From Streptomyces sp. cg36 (GTDB lineage: Bacteria > Actinomycetota > Actinomycetes > Streptomycetales > Streptomycetaceae), in assembly GCF_041080675.1 (NCBI RefSeq), contig NZ_CP163520.1:6849501-6913500 (forward strand): a DNA stretch of 64,000 nt, in the 5' to 3' direction. The translations under genes and the position numbers were made by a program. Positions 1-8,935 of the stretch are shown here, in pieces (the stretch's first letter is position 1; each line of letters opens with the position of its first letter). The notes beneath the pieces were generated by a model. The model saw nothing but the letters and a program-made list of their open reading frames with translations. It was not told the DNA's origin and did not search any database.

Positions 1-964
1 GCGGCGGGTCGATCAGGGAAAACGTTTCGAGCCAGCCCGCCGGGTTCTTCGCCAGCAGCAGCCGCAGCTCACGGCCCTGGAACGAGACGACGTCATAGCG
101 TCCCGCGACCGCCTGCACCTGGTACATCCGCTCCAGCGCGACCTGCGGCGGCACCCCGAAGACCGCGGCGACCGCGGCGGAGGTGGCGGCGTTGGCCTTG
201 TTGGCGCGGCCGGGCAGCTGGAGGTGGATCGGCCAGGCCGAGCCGTGCGGGTCCAGCACGTAGTCGCCGCTGAGCACCCAGCTCGCCTGCGGGCGGCGGA
301 AACCGCACTCGCCGCAGAACCAGTCGTCGCCGGGCCGCTGCATCACACCGCCGCAGGCGGGGCACGACCAGGCGTCGTCCTTCCACTCCTGACCGGCCGC
401 CACCCACACCACGTTGGGGGAGGAGGACGCCGCCCAGACGACCAGCGGGTCGTCGGCGTTGGCGATCACCACGGCCTTGGTGCCCTGGAGCCCCTCGCGC
501 CACTTCTCGGCGAGCATCCGGGTCTCGGCGGCCCGGTCCAGCTGGTCGCGGCTCAGGTTGAGCAGCGCGATCGCCTTCGGGGTCACGTCCCGGGCCACGC
601 CCGCGAGGTACTTCTCGTCCACCTCGATCACGCCGAAGCGGGATTCCGAGCCGCCCGCCAGCGCCGAGGTGATGCCCGCGGGCATGTTGGCGCCCAGCGC
701 GTTGGACACCACCGGGCCGCTGGCCCGCAGCGCCTCGGCGATGAGCCGGGTCGTCGTCGTCTTGCCGTTCGTCGCCGAGACCAGGACCACGTCCAGGTGG
801 TTCGCCAGTCGCCCGAGCAGATCGGGGTCCAGCTTGAGCGCCACCCGGCCGCCGATCACCGATCCACTGCCCCGCCCCGCCGCGCGCGACACCGCCGCAG
901 CGGCCTTGCCCGCCGTCACGGCGAGCTTGGCCCGCGGTGACAGCGGCTCCGCGTTGCCTGCCAT
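1..964 (-). CDS. murT: MurT, lipid II isoglutaminyl synthase catalytic subunit (3' end off window)
   Basis: Mur-ligase-like subunit that, with the glutaminase GatD, amidates the D-glutamate of lipid II stem peptides in the cytoplasm. The reading frame starts at an ATG (complement of 962-964) behind a GGAGG and runs off the left edge after about 321 codons. Visible are the Mur-ligase P-loop ATNGKTTTT (residues 64-72), the DEKYLAG segment, and a Cys4 zinc ribbon (CPAC...CGECGF, about residues 201-221) that is characteristic of MurT and absent from MurC-F. GatD would be expected just beyond the left edge, immediately downstream. It is divergent from def. Identification is strong; only the C-terminal domain is missing. 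Confidence 0.93.
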   Translation of the reverse strand, partial: MAGNAEPLSPRAKLAVTAGKAAAAVSRAAGRGSGSVIGGRVALKLDPDLLGRLANHLDVVLVSATNGKTTTTRLIAEALRASGPVVSNALGANMPAGITSALAGGSESRFGVIEVDEKYLAGVARDVTPKAIALLNLSRDQLDRAAETRMLAEKWREGLQGTKAVVIANADDPLVVWAASSSPNVVWVAAGQEWKDDAWSCPACGGVMQRPGDDWFCGECGFRRPQASWVLSGDYVLDPHGSAWPIHLQLPGRANKANAATSAAVAAVFGVPPQVALERMYQVQAVAGRYDVVSFQGRELRLLLAKNPAGWLETFSLIDPP

Positions 965-1081
965 CGTCCTTGATCCTCCTTGCGCCTGGGTCGGACCTCA
1001 GCCTATCGAGATCCGGACAGCGGCCCGAACCGCGCCACCACCGAGGCGGTCGCCGAGCCGTCGGAACGTACGCTTACGGCC

Positions 1082-1654
1082 ATGCGCCACCGCCCGATTC
1101 CCGGCAGTTCCGGCACCGTACGAGAGATGTCTCTCCTCGGTGACCAGGTCCTGCACGCCCCCTGTGAGCCCGTCAGCGACTTCGGCCGGTCCCTGGAGAG
1201 GCTGGTCGAGGACCTTTTCGCGACGATGTACGCCGCCCAGGGCGTCGGTCTGGCGGCCAACCAGATCGGGGTCGGGCTGCGGGTGTTCGTCTACGACTGC
1301 CCCGACGACGACGAGGTCCGCCACCTCGGGCACGTGGTCAACCCGCGCCTGGTGTCGGCCGACGGCGTCGTGGTGCGCGGCCCCGAGGGCTGTCTGTCGC
1401 TGCCGGGCATCGAGGCGGGCACCCCGCGCCACGACGAGGCGGTGGTGGAGGGGGTGACGGTGACCGGCGACCCGGTCCGGATCTGCGGCACCGGCTTCTT
1501 CGCCCGCTGCCTCCAGCACGAGATGGACCACCTGGACGGGGTGGTGTACGCGGACCGTTTGACGGGGTGGCGGCGGGGGAGGGCACTGCGGGAGATCCGG
1601 CGCGCGCCCTGGGGGCCCGAGCGGTATTCCCCCGTCCCGCCCGCGGCGACCTAG
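1082..1654 (+). CDS. def: Peptide deformylase
   Basis: Removes the formyl group from N-terminal formyl-methionine of nascent proteins; metal-dependent and cytoplasmic. All three family motifs are present: GVGLAANQ (residues 54-61), EGCLS (102-106, Cys metal ligand) and HEMDH (146-150, two His ligands and catalytic Glu). I use the ATG at 1082, which gives 190 residues. An in-frame start at 980 would add 34 residues unlike the family and would lie in the murT promoter region. Streptomyces usually carry several def paralogues, so this may not be the only copy. Its TAG overlaps the TAG of the convergent TetR gene within one CTAG. Confidence 0.93.
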   Translation: MRHRPIPGSSGTVREMSLLGDQVLHAPCEPVSDFGRSLERLVEDLFATMYAAQGVGLAANQIGVGLRVFVYDCPDDDEVRHLGHVVNPRLVSADGVVVRGPEGCLSLPGIEAGTPRHDEAVVEGVTVTGDPVRICGTGFFARCLQHEMDHLDGVVYADRLTGWRRGRALREIRRAPWGPERYSPVPPAAT

Positions 1655-2301
1655 AAGCCCGGCCCTCCCACCCGGTCCGCCGCCGCGGCCAGGCGGCCCC
1701 ACAGCAGGTCCGCGAGGCCCCGTACCAACTCGGCGCGCGAGCAGGGGCGTTCGCCCAGCCACCAGTCGCCGGCCGCGTGCATCATGCCGACGATCCCGTG
1801 GCCCCACACCCGCGCCAACGCCTCGCTGCCCGGGCCCAGGTCGATGCGCTCGGCGATCACCACGCCGAGCTCCTCGCCCATCCGCCGCAGCAGCGGGGCG
1901 GAGTGGCGGCCGACGTCGAAGCCGGGGTGCTCGCCGCCGCCGGACTCCTCGGCCGGGTGCATCAGGAAGCGGTAGACCTGCGGGCGCGCCTCGATCGCGG
2001 CGAGATAGGTGTCCAGGGTCGCCTCGACGCGCTCGCGCCGGCCCGCCGGGGCGTCGAGCGCGGCCCGCAGCGCCGACAGCAGACCGTCGGTGTGCCGCTG
2101 GGCGAGGGCGCGGTAGAGGCCGCCCTTGTCGCCGAAGTGCCGGTAGAGGATCGGCTTGGTGATGCCGGCCTCGGCCGCGATCGCGTTCATCGACGCCTTG
2201 GGGCCGTCCCGGAGCACCACCCGGTCCGCCGCCTCCAGCAGTTCGCGCCGACGGCTCTCGGCCGACGTCCGCTGCTGTTCGGCCTGGTGTGTGGTCTCCA
2301 T
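1651..2301 (-). CDS. TetR-family regulator, divergent from acyl-CoA dehydrogenase
   Basis: One-component repressor of 216 residues. The N-terminal helix-turn-helix is typical (about residues 30-70: ASMNAIAAEAGITKPILYRHF), followed by a variable ligand-binding domain rich in Ala, Arg and Glu. It is transcribed away from the acyl-CoA dehydrogenase at 2505. The shared 200-bp gap carries palindromes between the -35 and -10 of the dehydrogenase promoter, so autoregulation plus control of the dehydrogenase is the simple reading. A fatty acyl-CoA ligand is plausible by context only. The stop codon overlaps that of def, so the two transcripts converge with no spacer. Confidence 0.9.
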   Translation of the reverse strand: METTHQAEQQRTSAESRRRELLEAADRVVLRDGPKASMNAIAAEAGITKPILYRHFGDKGGLYRALAQRHTDGLLSALRAALDAPAGRRERVEATLDTYLAAIEARPQVYRFLMHPAEESGGGEHPGFDVGRHSAPLLRRMGEELGVVIAERIDLGPGSEALARVWGHGIVGMMHAAGDWWLGERPCSRAELVRGLADLLWGRLAAAADRVGGPGF

Positions 2302-2422
2302 GGCTGTGTCTCCCCGCCCGTACCGGTACCGCGTTCTTACGTGTTTCTGCTTTTCCGCCTTGCGGAACGCCTGCGCAACGTAACACCCCGACCTGGTCGG
2401 GCGCTGGTCGTGAACGTGCCGG

Positions 2423-2470
2423 TTGACAGGCTCTACCGGCCGGTAACATACTGCCGTTACCGCAAGTAAC
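2423..2470 (+). promoter_or_regulatory. Promoter and TetR-type operators of the acyl-CoA dehydrogenase gene
   Basis: TTGACA (2423-2428) is followed after 18 bp by CATACT (2447-2452). A perfect 12-bp palindrome TACCGGCCGGTA (2434-2445) fills the spacer. Downstream, CGGTAAC (2441-2447) and GTTACCG (2456-2462) form perfect inverted arms 8 bp apart, and GTTAC/GTAAC (2456-2460, 2466-2470) form another pair. A related GTACCGGTAC palindrome sits at 2320-2329 beside the TetR start. The overlap with promoter elements supports repression by the divergent TetR; binding itself is inferred. Confidence 0.6.
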
Positions 2471-2504
2471 GCTCGTGGGTGGCATGGGAAGTGGTGGAGG
2501 GGAC

Positions 2505-3734
2505 ATGGCCGAGTTCACGATGGAACTCAACGATGACCAGAAGCAGGTCAAGGACTGGTTGCACGGGTTCGCCAAGGACGTGATCCGCCCCGCCGCCGCC
2601 GAGTGGGACGAGCGCGAGGAGACCCCCTGGCCGGTGATCCAGGAAGCCGCCAAGGTCGGAATCTACTCCTTGGACTTCTACGCCCAACAGTTCTTCGACC
2701 CGAGCGGTCTCGGCATCCCGGTCGCCATGGAGGAGCTGTTCTGGGGCGACGCGGGCATCGCCCTGTCGATCGTCGGTACGGGCCTGGCCGCCGTCGGCGT
2801 CCTCGCCAACGGCACCGAGGAGCAGATCGGCACCTGGATACCGCAGATGTACGGCGACGTGGACGACGTGAAGGTCGCCGCCTTCTGCTCCTCCGAGCCG
2901 GACGCGGGCTCCGACGTCGCCTCCATGCGCACCCGTGCCGTCTACGACCGGGCCACGGACGAGTGGGTGCTCAACGGCACCAAGACCTGGGCCACCAACG
3001 GCGGCATCGCCAACGTGCACGTCGTCGTGGCCGTCGTCGACGCCGAGCTCGGCTCCAAGGGCCACGCCTCGTTCATCGTGCCGCCGAACACCCCCGGCCT
3101 CTCCCAGGGCCAGAAGTTCAAGAAGCACGGCATCCGCGCCTCGCACACCGCCGAGGTCGTCCTGGAGGACGTGCGCGTCCCCGGCCACTGCCTGCTCGGC
3201 GGCAAGGAGAAGCTCGACGAGCGCCTCGCCCGGGCCCGCGAGAAGGCGCGGGCGGGCGGCGGCGAGCGCGTGAAGAACGCGGCGATGGCCACCTTCGAGG
3301 CGTCCCGCCCGGCGGTCGGCGCCATGGCGGTCGGCACCGCGCGCGCCGCCTACGACTACGCCCTCGAATACGCCAAGGAGCGGGAGCAGTTCGGGCGCCC
3401 GATCATCGACAACCAGGGCGTCGCGTTCCAGCTCGCGGACATGCGCACCCAGATCGACGCGGCCCGGCTGCTGGTGTGGCGGGCCTCCTGGATGGCGACC
3501 ACGGGCAAGAAGTTCGAGTCCGCCGAGGGCTCCATGTCCAAGCTCTTCGCCAGCGAGACCGCCAAGAAGGTCACCGCCCAGGCCATCCAGATCCTCGGCG
3601 GCAACGGCTACACCCGGGAGTACCCGGTGGAGCGCATGCACCGGGACGCCGCCATCTACACGATCTTCGAAGGCACCAGCGAGATCCAGCGACTCGTGAT
3701 CGCCCGCACCCTGTCGGGCCTGCCGATCCGCTAA
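2505..3734 (+). CDS. Acyl-CoA dehydrogenase
   Basis: FAD enzyme that introduces the alpha-beta double bond into acyl-CoA, the first step of beta-oxidation or of branched-chain or dicarboxylic acid catabolism. The 409-residue chain shows the usual signatures: [13 protein letters not shown] (substrate/FAD loop), [13 protein letters not shown], and the C-terminal [17 protein letters not shown]. The catalytic base is probably Glu389 in [12 protein letters not shown] chose the ATG at 2505 because GGAGG lies 4 bp upstream; in-frame GTG 2475 and ATG 2484 would add a Gly/Ser-rich stretch. Substrate chain length cannot be told from sequence. It is probably controlled by the divergent TetR. Confidence 0.92.
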   Translation: MAEFTMELNDDQKQVKDWLHGFAKDVIRPAAAEWDEREETPWPVIQEAAKVGIYSLDFYAQQFFDPSGLGIPVAMEELFWGDAGIALSIVGTGLAAVGVLANGTEEQIGTWIPQMYGDVDDVKVAAFCSSEPDAGSDVASMRTRAVYDRATDEWVLNGTKTWATNGGIANVHVVVAVVDAELGSKGHASFIVPPNTPGLSQGQKFKKHGIRASHTAEVVLEDVRVPGHCLLGGKEKLDERLARAREKARAGGGERVKNAAMATFEASRPAVGAMAVGTARAAYDYALEYAKEREQFGRPIIDNQGVAFQLADMRTQIDAARLLVWRASWMATTGKKFESAEGSMSKLFASETAKKVTAQAIQILGGNGYTREYPVERMHRDAAIYTIFEGTSEIQRLVIARTLSGLPIR

Positions 3735-3753
3735 CTTGCTGCCGTTGCGGCAC

Positions 3754-3786
3754 CGGCTCCGTTCCCGTGTGGCGGGAACGGAGCCG
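3754..3786. terminator. Bidirectional hairpin between convergent genes
   Basis: Perfect 14-bp inverted repeat (3754-3767 and 3773-3786) with a 5-nt loop (TGTGG). It lies between the stops of the acyl-CoA dehydrogenase and the glutathione peroxidase. There is no long U-tract, as is usual for Streptomyces terminators. Confidence 0.8.
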
Positions 3787-3831
3787 AACCGTTTCCCCGC
3801 CCTGGGCCGCGTCGGCCCGGACGGCGCAGGC

Positions 3832-4320
3832 TCAGACGGCCAGCTGCGCCTCGATCGCGGCGATGACCTCCGGGGCCTCCGGCTCGGTGCGCGGACGGAT
3901 CCGGGCGACCACCTCGCCGGCCGGGGAGATCAGGAACTTCTCGAAGTTCCACTGGACGTCGCCGGCCGCGCCCTCCGCGTCGGCGACCTCGGTCAGCCGG
4001 GCGTACAGCGGGTGCTGCCCGGCGCCGTTGACGTCGGTCTTCTCCAGCAGCGGGAACGTCACTCCGTACGTGGCCGAGCAGAACGTGCCGATCTCCTCGG
4101 CGGTGCCCGGCTCCTGGCCGCCGAACTGGTTGCAGGGCACGCCGAGCACGGTGAAGCCGCGCTCGCCGTACTGCGCCTGGAGCCGCTCCAGACCGGCGTA
4201 CTGCGGGGTGAGGCCGCACTGGGACGCCACGTTCACGACCAGCACCGCCTTGCCCTTGTAGTCGGCCAGCGAGGCGGCCTCGCCGGACAGGGTGCGCAGC
4301 GGGATGTCGTACAGGCTCAT
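3832..4320 (-). CDS. Glutathione peroxidase family protein (Cys type)
   Basis: Thioredoxin-fold peroxidase of 162 residues that reduces hydroperoxides. The peroxidatic residue is Cys35 in NVASQC, not selenocysteine. The conserved CNQFGGQEPG (Gln) and QWNFEKFLI (Trp/Asn) motifs complete the catalytic tetrad. Actinobacteria use mycothiol and thioredoxin rather than glutathione, so the reductant is probably thioredoxin or mycothiol. The start ATG (complement of 4318-4320) follows tesB by 70 nt on the same strand, so co-transcription with tesB is possible. An in-frame extension to 4458 has no family similarity and lies inside tesB. Confidence 0.92.
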   Translation of the reverse strand: MSLYDIPLRTLSGEAASLADYKGKAVLVVNVASQCGLTPQYAGLERLQAQYGERGFTVLGVPCNQFGGQEPGTAEEIGTFCSATYGVTFPLLEKTDVNGAGQHPLYARLTEVADAEGAAGDVQWNFEKFLISPAGEVVARIRPRTEPEAPEVIAAIEAQLAV

Positions 4321-4390
4321 CAACAGCTCCTCGTCGAAAAACGGAAGGGATGGGAAGGGGTTCGGAACGGGCCGGAAGGGAGCCCGGCGG

Positions 4391-5269
4391 TCAGCCGCGC
4401 GGCGGCAGCGGGCGGAACAGGCCCTCCTGCACCACCGACACCAGCAGCCGGCCCGCACGGTCGTAGATGCGGCCCCGGGCCAGGCCCCGGCCGCCGGTCG
4501 CGATGGGCGACTCCTGGTCGTACAGGAACCACTCGTCGGCCCGGAACGGCCGGTGGAACCACATCGCGTGGTCCAGCGAGGCCAGGTCGAAGCCGCGCGG
4601 GCCCCACAGGGGCTCGACCGGGATGCGGACGGCGTCCAGCAGCGTCATGTCGGACGCGTAGGTGAGCGCGCAGGTGTGCACCAGCGGGTCGTCGCCCAGC
4701 GGGCCGACCGCGCGCATCCACACCGCGCTGCGCGGGTCCGCGTCCTTGACCTCCCGGGCGGTCCAGCGCAGCCGGTCCACATAGCGGATGTCGAACGGCT
4801 GGCGGCGCGCCATCCGCTCCAGCGCCTCCGGCAGCGCGCCCAGGTGCTCGCGGATCTCCTCCGCGACCGTCGGCAGCGACTCCGGCGCGGGGAAGTCCAG
4901 CCTCGGCGGCAGCTGGTGCTCGATGCCGCCCGGCTCGGGGAGGTGGAAGGACGCCGTCAGATTGAAGATCGTGCGGCCGTCCTGGACCGCGGTGACCCGG
5001 CGGGTGGTGAAGGAGCGGCCGTCCCGGACCCGCTCGACCTGGTAGACGATCGGGACGCCGGGGTGGCCCGGGCGCAGGAAGTAGGCGTGCAGCGAGTGCA
5101 CCGGGCGCTCGCCGTCGGTGGTGCGCCCGGCCGCCACCAGCGCCTGGCCCGCCACCTGCCCGCCGAAGACCCGCTGGAGGGACTCCTCGGGGCTGCGACC
5201 GCGGAAGATGTTCACCTCGATCTGCTCCAGGTCGAGCAGATCGACGAGTCTCTCGGCGGGGTTCGTCAT
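4391..5269 (-). CDS. tesB: Acyl-CoA thioesterase II (TesB)
   Basis: Double-hotdog thioesterase hydrolysing medium- to long-chain acyl-CoA to free acid and CoA. The 292-residue length is typical. Recognisable TesB segments include FRGRSPEESLQRVFGGQVAGQAL near the N-terminus, SLHAYFLRPG, and the C-terminal SLDHAMWFHRPFRADEWFLY, which carries the conserved Asp/His region of the second hotdog. It lies 31 nt downstream of the helicase gene and upstream of the glutathione peroxidase, all on the minus strand, so a three-gene unit is likely. It fits the nearby fatty acyl-CoA dehydrogenase only by theme. Confidence 0.93.
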   Translation of the reverse strand: MTNPAERLVDLLDLEQIEVNIFRGRSPEESLQRVFGGQVAGQALVAAGRTTDGERPVHSLHAYFLRPGHPGVPIVYQVERVRDGRSFTTRRVTAVQDGRTIFNLTASFHLPEPGGIEHQLPPRLDFPAPESLPTVAEEIREHLGALPEALERMARRQPFDIRYVDRLRWTAREVKDADPRSAVWMRAVGPLGDDPLVHTCALTYASDMTLLDAVRIPVEPLWGPRGFDLASLDHAMWFHRPFRADEWFLYDQESPIATGGRGLARGRIYDRAGRLLVSVVQEGLFRPLPPRG

Positions 5270-5300
5270 GTCGTCGCGGTCCTCTCGGGTGCCAAGGGTG

Positions 5301-7814
5301 TCAGAGCTGGCCCACGTCGGTGACGCGGACCACCGCGCGGCCCTCCTCGTCGGACGCCGCCAGGTCGACCTCCGCGCTGATGCCCCAGTCGTGGTCGCCG
5401 TTGGGGTCGGCGAAGGTCTGCCGGACGCGCCACAGGCCGTGCGCCCGGTCCTCCTCGATCGCGAGCAGCTTGGGACCGCGGGCGTCCGGACCGGTGCCGA
5501 GCTCCTCGTACTCGTCCCAGTACTTGTCCAGCGCCTCGCCCCAGGCGTCCGCGTCCCAGCCGGACTCGGCGTCCAGCTCGCCCAGCGCGTCCGCGTTGTC
5601 GAGCGCGGCCAGCTCCACCCGGCGGAACATCGCGTTGCGCACCAGGACGCGGAAGGCGCGGGCGTTCGCGGTGACCGGCTTGACCTCGTCGGCCTTCTCC
5701 TGGGCCTCCTCGGCCGTCTGGACCTCCGGGTTGGCCAGCTGCTCCCACTCGTCCAGGAGCGAGGAGTCGACCTGGCGCACCATCTCGCCCAGCCAGGCGA
5801 TCAGGTCTTCGAGGTCCTCGGTCTTCAGGTCGTCCGGGATGGTGTGGTCGAGCGCCTTGTACGCGCTCGCCAGATAGCGCAGCACGATGCCCTCGGTGCG
5901 GGCCAGCTCGTACCAGGAGGTGAACTCCGTGAAGGTGAGCGCCCGTTCGTACATGTCACGGATGACGGACTTCGGCGAGACCGGGTGGTCGCCCACCCAC
6001 GGGTGCGACTTCTTGTAGACGTTGTACGCGTGCCACAGCAGCTCTTCCAGCGGCTTCGGGTACGAGATGTCCTGGAGCCGCTCCATGCGCTCCTCGTACT
6101 CGACGCCGTCCGCCTTCATCTGCCCGACGGCCTCGCCGCGCGCCTTGTTCTGCATGGCGGCGAGGATCTGGCGCGGGTCGTCGAGGGTCGACTCGACCAC
6201 CGAGACCATGTCCAGCGCGTACGAGGGGGACTCGGGGTCCAGCAGGTCGAAGGCGGCCAGCGCGAACGTCGACAGCGGCTGGTTGAGCGCGAAGTCCTGC
6301 TGGAGGTCGACGGTGAGCCGGATGGTGCGGCCCTCGGCGTCGGGGGTGTCCAGCTGCTCCACCACGCCGCCGTCCAGCAGCGAGCGGTAGATCGCGATGG
6401 CCCGGCGGATGTGCCGCAGCTGCGCCTTGCGCGGCTCGTGGTTGTCCTCCAGGAGGTGGCGCATCGCCTCGAAGGCGTTGCCCGGCCGGGCGATCACCGA
6501 GAGCAGCATGATGTTGGTGACCCGGAAGCGCGAGGTCAGCGGCTCGGGCTCGGAGCCGATCAGCTTCTCGAAGGTGGTGTCCGACCAGGCCACGAAGCCC
6601 TCGGGGGCCTTCTTGCGGACCACCTTGCGGCGCTTCTTGGGGTCGTCGCCCGCCTTGGCCAGCGCCTTCTCGTTCTCGATGACGTGCTCGGGCGCCTGGG
6701 CCACCACGAACCCGGCGGTGTCGAACCCGGCCCGTCCGGCCCGCCCGGCGATCTGGTGGAACTCACGGGCGCGCAGGGTGCGCACCCGGTTGCCGTCGTA
6801 CTTGGTGAGCGCGGTGAACAGCACCGTGCGGATCGGCACGTTGACGCCGACGCCCAGGGTGTCGGTGCCGCAGATCACCTTCAGCAGGCCCGCCTGCGCC
6901 AGCTTCTCCACCAGCCGCCGGTACTTGGGCAGCATGCCGGCGTGGTGCACACCGATGCCGTGGCGGACGTAACGCGAGAGGTTCTGGCCGAACTTGGTGG
7001 TGAAGCGGAAGTTGCCGATCAGGTCGGCGATCTTGTCCTTCTCCTCGCGCGAGCACATGTTGATCGACATCAGCGACTGCGCCCGCTCGACCGCCTGCGC
7101 CTGGGTGAAGTGCACGATGTAGACCGGCGACTGCCGGGTCTCCAGGAGCTCGGTCAGCGTCTCGGTGATCGGCGTGGTCACGTACTCGTACGAGAGCGGG
7201 ACCGGGCGCGTCGCCGAGCGGACCACCGCGGTCTCCCGGCCGGTGCGCCGGGTCAGGTCCTTCTCGAACATCGAGACGTCGCCGAGGGTCGCCGACATCA
7301 GGACGAACTGCGCCTGCGGCAGCTCCAGGATCGGGATCTGCCAGGCCCAGCCGCGGTCCGCCTCCGCGTAGAAGTGGAACTCGTCCATCACCACCTGGCC
7401 GATGTCGGCGTGCTTGCCGTCGCGCAGCGCGATGGAGGCGAGCACCTCGGCGGTGCAGCAGATGACGGGGGCGTCCGCGTTGACCGACGCGTCACCGGTC
7501 AGCATGCCCACGTTCTCGGTGCCGAACAGCTTGCACAGGTCGAAGAACTTCTCCGAGACCAGGGCCTTGATCGGCGCGGTGTAGAACGTGACCTCGTCCC
7601 GGGCCAGCGCCGCGAAGTGCGCGCCCGCCGCCACCAGGCTCTTCCCGGAGCCGGTCGGGGTGGAAAGGATCACGTTGTTCCCCGACACCACCTCGATCAG
7701 CGCCTCCTCCTGCGCCGGGTACAGGGAGATGCCCCGCTCCTCGGCCCAGGTGGAGAAGGCTTCGAAAAGGGCATCGGGGTCGGCACTCGGCGGCAGCTGA
7801 TCGATAAGGGTCAC
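5301..7814 (-). CDS. Ski2-like DEAD/DEAH-box RNA helicase with DUF3516-type C-terminus
   Basis: 837-residue superfamily 2 helicase. The N-terminal half has Walker A STPTGSGKS, the DExH-box variant DEFH (in VVMDEFHFY), motif III LMSATLGD and motif VI HQIAGRAGRAGFD. After about residue 400 comes a long acidic domain matching the DUF3516 helicases of actinobacteria, with no close E. coli counterpart. It probably acts in RNA turnover or ribosome metabolism. The start is a GTG (complement of 7812-7814); the upstream in-frame TTG would add ten unlikely residues. It is divergent from the YdjM-like gene and is first in a minus-strand run with tesB. Confidence 0.88.
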   Translation of the reverse strand: MTLIDQLPPSADPDALFEAFSTWAEERGISLYPAQEEALIEVVSGNNVILSTPTGSGKSLVAAGAHFAALARDEVTFYTAPIKALVSEKFFDLCKLFGTENVGMLTGDASVNADAPVICCTAEVLASIALRDGKHADIGQVVMDEFHFYAEADRGWAWQIPILELPQAQFVLMSATLGDVSMFEKDLTRRTGRETAVVRSATRPVPLSYEYVTTPITETLTELLETRQSPVYIVHFTQAQAVERAQSLMSINMCSREEKDKIADLIGNFRFTTKFGQNLSRYVRHGIGVHHAGMLPKYRRLVEKLAQAGLLKVICGTDTLGVGVNVPIRTVLFTALTKYDGNRVRTLRAREFHQIAGRAGRAGFDTAGFVVAQAPEHVIENEKALAKAGDDPKKRRKVVRKKAPEGFVAWSDTTFEKLIGSEPEPLTSRFRVTNIMLLSVIARPGNAFEAMRHLLEDNHEPRKAQLRHIRRAIAIYRSLLDGGVVEQLDTPDAEGRTIRLTVDLQQDFALNQPLSTFALAAFDLLDPESPSYALDMVSVVESTLDDPRQILAAMQNKARGEAVGQMKADGVEYEERMERLQDISYPKPLEELLWHAYNVYKKSHPWVGDHPVSPKSVIRDMYERALTFTEFTSWYELARTEGIVLRYLASAYKALDHTIPDDLKTEDLEDLIAWLGEMVRQVDSSLLDEWEQLANPEVQTAEEAQEKADEVKPVTANARAFRVLVRNAMFRRVELAALDNADALGELDAESGWDADAWGEALDKYWDEYEELGTGPDARGPKLLAIEEDRAHGLWRVRQTFADPNGDHDWGISAEVDLAASDEEGRAVVRVTDVGQL

Positions 7815-7983
7815 GCCCCCATCTTGCCTGCCTTCACCTCCCAAGAGGGAACCGGAGGACGAGCCTCAAGATCATGAACGATAGGCTGCGGCGTCAACGG
7901 GGCCGCGCACGGCGGCAGAACGCGTACGGCGGCGGAACACGCACGGCGGATCACGCACAACGGGAAAAGGGGCGGGCACGGCC

Positions 7984-8775
7984 ATGATGGGACCAGCGCA
8001 CTCGCTGTCGGGAGCGGCGGCCTGGCTGGGGGTGGGGGCGGCGACCGCCGCGGCGGGACACGCCATGCCCTGGCCCGTCCTGGTCGTCGGCGCCCTGATC
8101 AGCGCCGGTGCGGCGCTCGCGCCCGACCTCGACCACAAGTCCGCGACCATCTCGCGCGCCTTCGGACCCGTCTCCCGGGCCCTGTGCGGCATCGTCGACG
8201 AACTCTCGCACGCCGTCTACAAGGCGACCCGGGGCCCCGGCGACCCGCGCCGCAACGGCGGCCACCGCACCCTCACCCACACGTGGCTGTGGGCCGTGCT
8301 CATCGGGGCGGGCGCCTCGGCCGCGGCCGTGTTCGGCGGGCGCTGGGCGGTCCTCGGCATCCTCTTCGTCCATGTCGTCCTCGCCGTGGAGGGCCTGCTG
8401 TGGCGGGCCGCCCGGATGTCCAGCGACGTCCTGGTGTGGCTGCTCGGCGCCGCCGGGGCCTGGATCATGGCCGGGGTCCTCGACAAGCCCGGCAACGGCT
8501 CGGAGTGGCTCTTCGACGGCCCCGGCCAGGAGTACCTGTGGCTGGGGCTGCCGATCGTGCTGGGCGCGCTCGTCCACGACATCGGCGACGCCCTGACCGT
8601 CTCCGGCTGCCCGGTCCTGTGGCCCATCCCGGTGGGCCGCAAGCGCTGGTACCCGGTGGGCCCGCCCAAGGCGATGCGCTTCCGGGCGGGCAGCTGGGTG
8701 GAGCTGAAGGTCCTGATGCCCGCGTTCATGGTGCTCGGCGGGATAGGGGCGGCGGGAGCGCTCAACTTCATCTGA
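7984..8775 (+). CDS. YdjM/DUF457-type membrane-bound metal-dependent hydrolase
   Basis: 263-residue membrane protein with about five hydrophobic helices. It has the metal-ligand motifs of the DUF457 (LexA-regulated YdjM) family: GPAHSLSGA at the N-terminus, APDLDHKSAT, GGHRTLTHTW and VHDIGDALTVSGCPV. These conserved His/Asp residues resemble membrane phosphatase/hydrolase centres; no substrate is established. Two ATGs sit side by side at 7984 and 7987, and either could be used. It is divergent from the helicase across 170 bp and is followed by 160 bp without a gene before the Trypco1 gene. Confidence 0.85.
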   Translation: MMGPAHSLSGAAAWLGVGAATAAAGHAMPWPVLVVGALISAGAALAPDLDHKSATISRAFGPVSRALCGIVDELSHAVYKATRGPGDPRRNGGHRTLTHTWLWAVLIGAGASAAAVFGGRWAVLGILFVHVVLAVEGLLWRAARMSSDVLVWLLGAAGAWIMAGVLDKPGNGSEWLFDGPGQEYLWLGLPIVLGALVHDIGDALTVSGCPVLWPIPVGRKRWYPVGPPKAMRFRAGSWVELKVLMPAFMVLGGIGAAGALNFI

Positions 8776-8874
8776 CCCCGGCACCTTCGTCCCGGCCCCG
8801 GCTCCGGCCCGGTTTCCCGAACCGCCTGCGCCCGGCGCCCCGGTGGCCGACGATGGGACCCGTCATCGCGGTGG

Positions 8875-8914
8875 CTCCCGTACTCCGGACGGACGCGCCG
8901 CGCTCGTACGGGAG
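8875..8914. promoter_or_regulatory. Inverted repeat upstream of the Trypco1-protease-STAND pair
   Basis: CTCCCGTAC (8875-8883) and GTACGGGAG (8906-8914) are perfect 9-bp inverted arms with a 22-bp spacer, ending 21 nt before the ATG at 8936. This could be a regulator site or a 5' hairpin; the sequence does not decide. No clear sigma-70-like promoter is evident nearby. Confidence 0.45.
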
Positions 8915-8935
8915 TGAGGGCGGCGGACGAACCGC

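Noticed and set aside
998..2653. Long minus-strand open frame of 551 codons across def and tetR
   Set aside because: It covers def and the TetR gene in the wrong frames and is Pro/Arg/Gly-rich, as expected for shadow frames at this GC content.
5118..7877. A 919-codon plus-strand frame opposite the helicase
   Set aside because: Antisense shadow; the helicase on the minus strand has all SF2 motifs.
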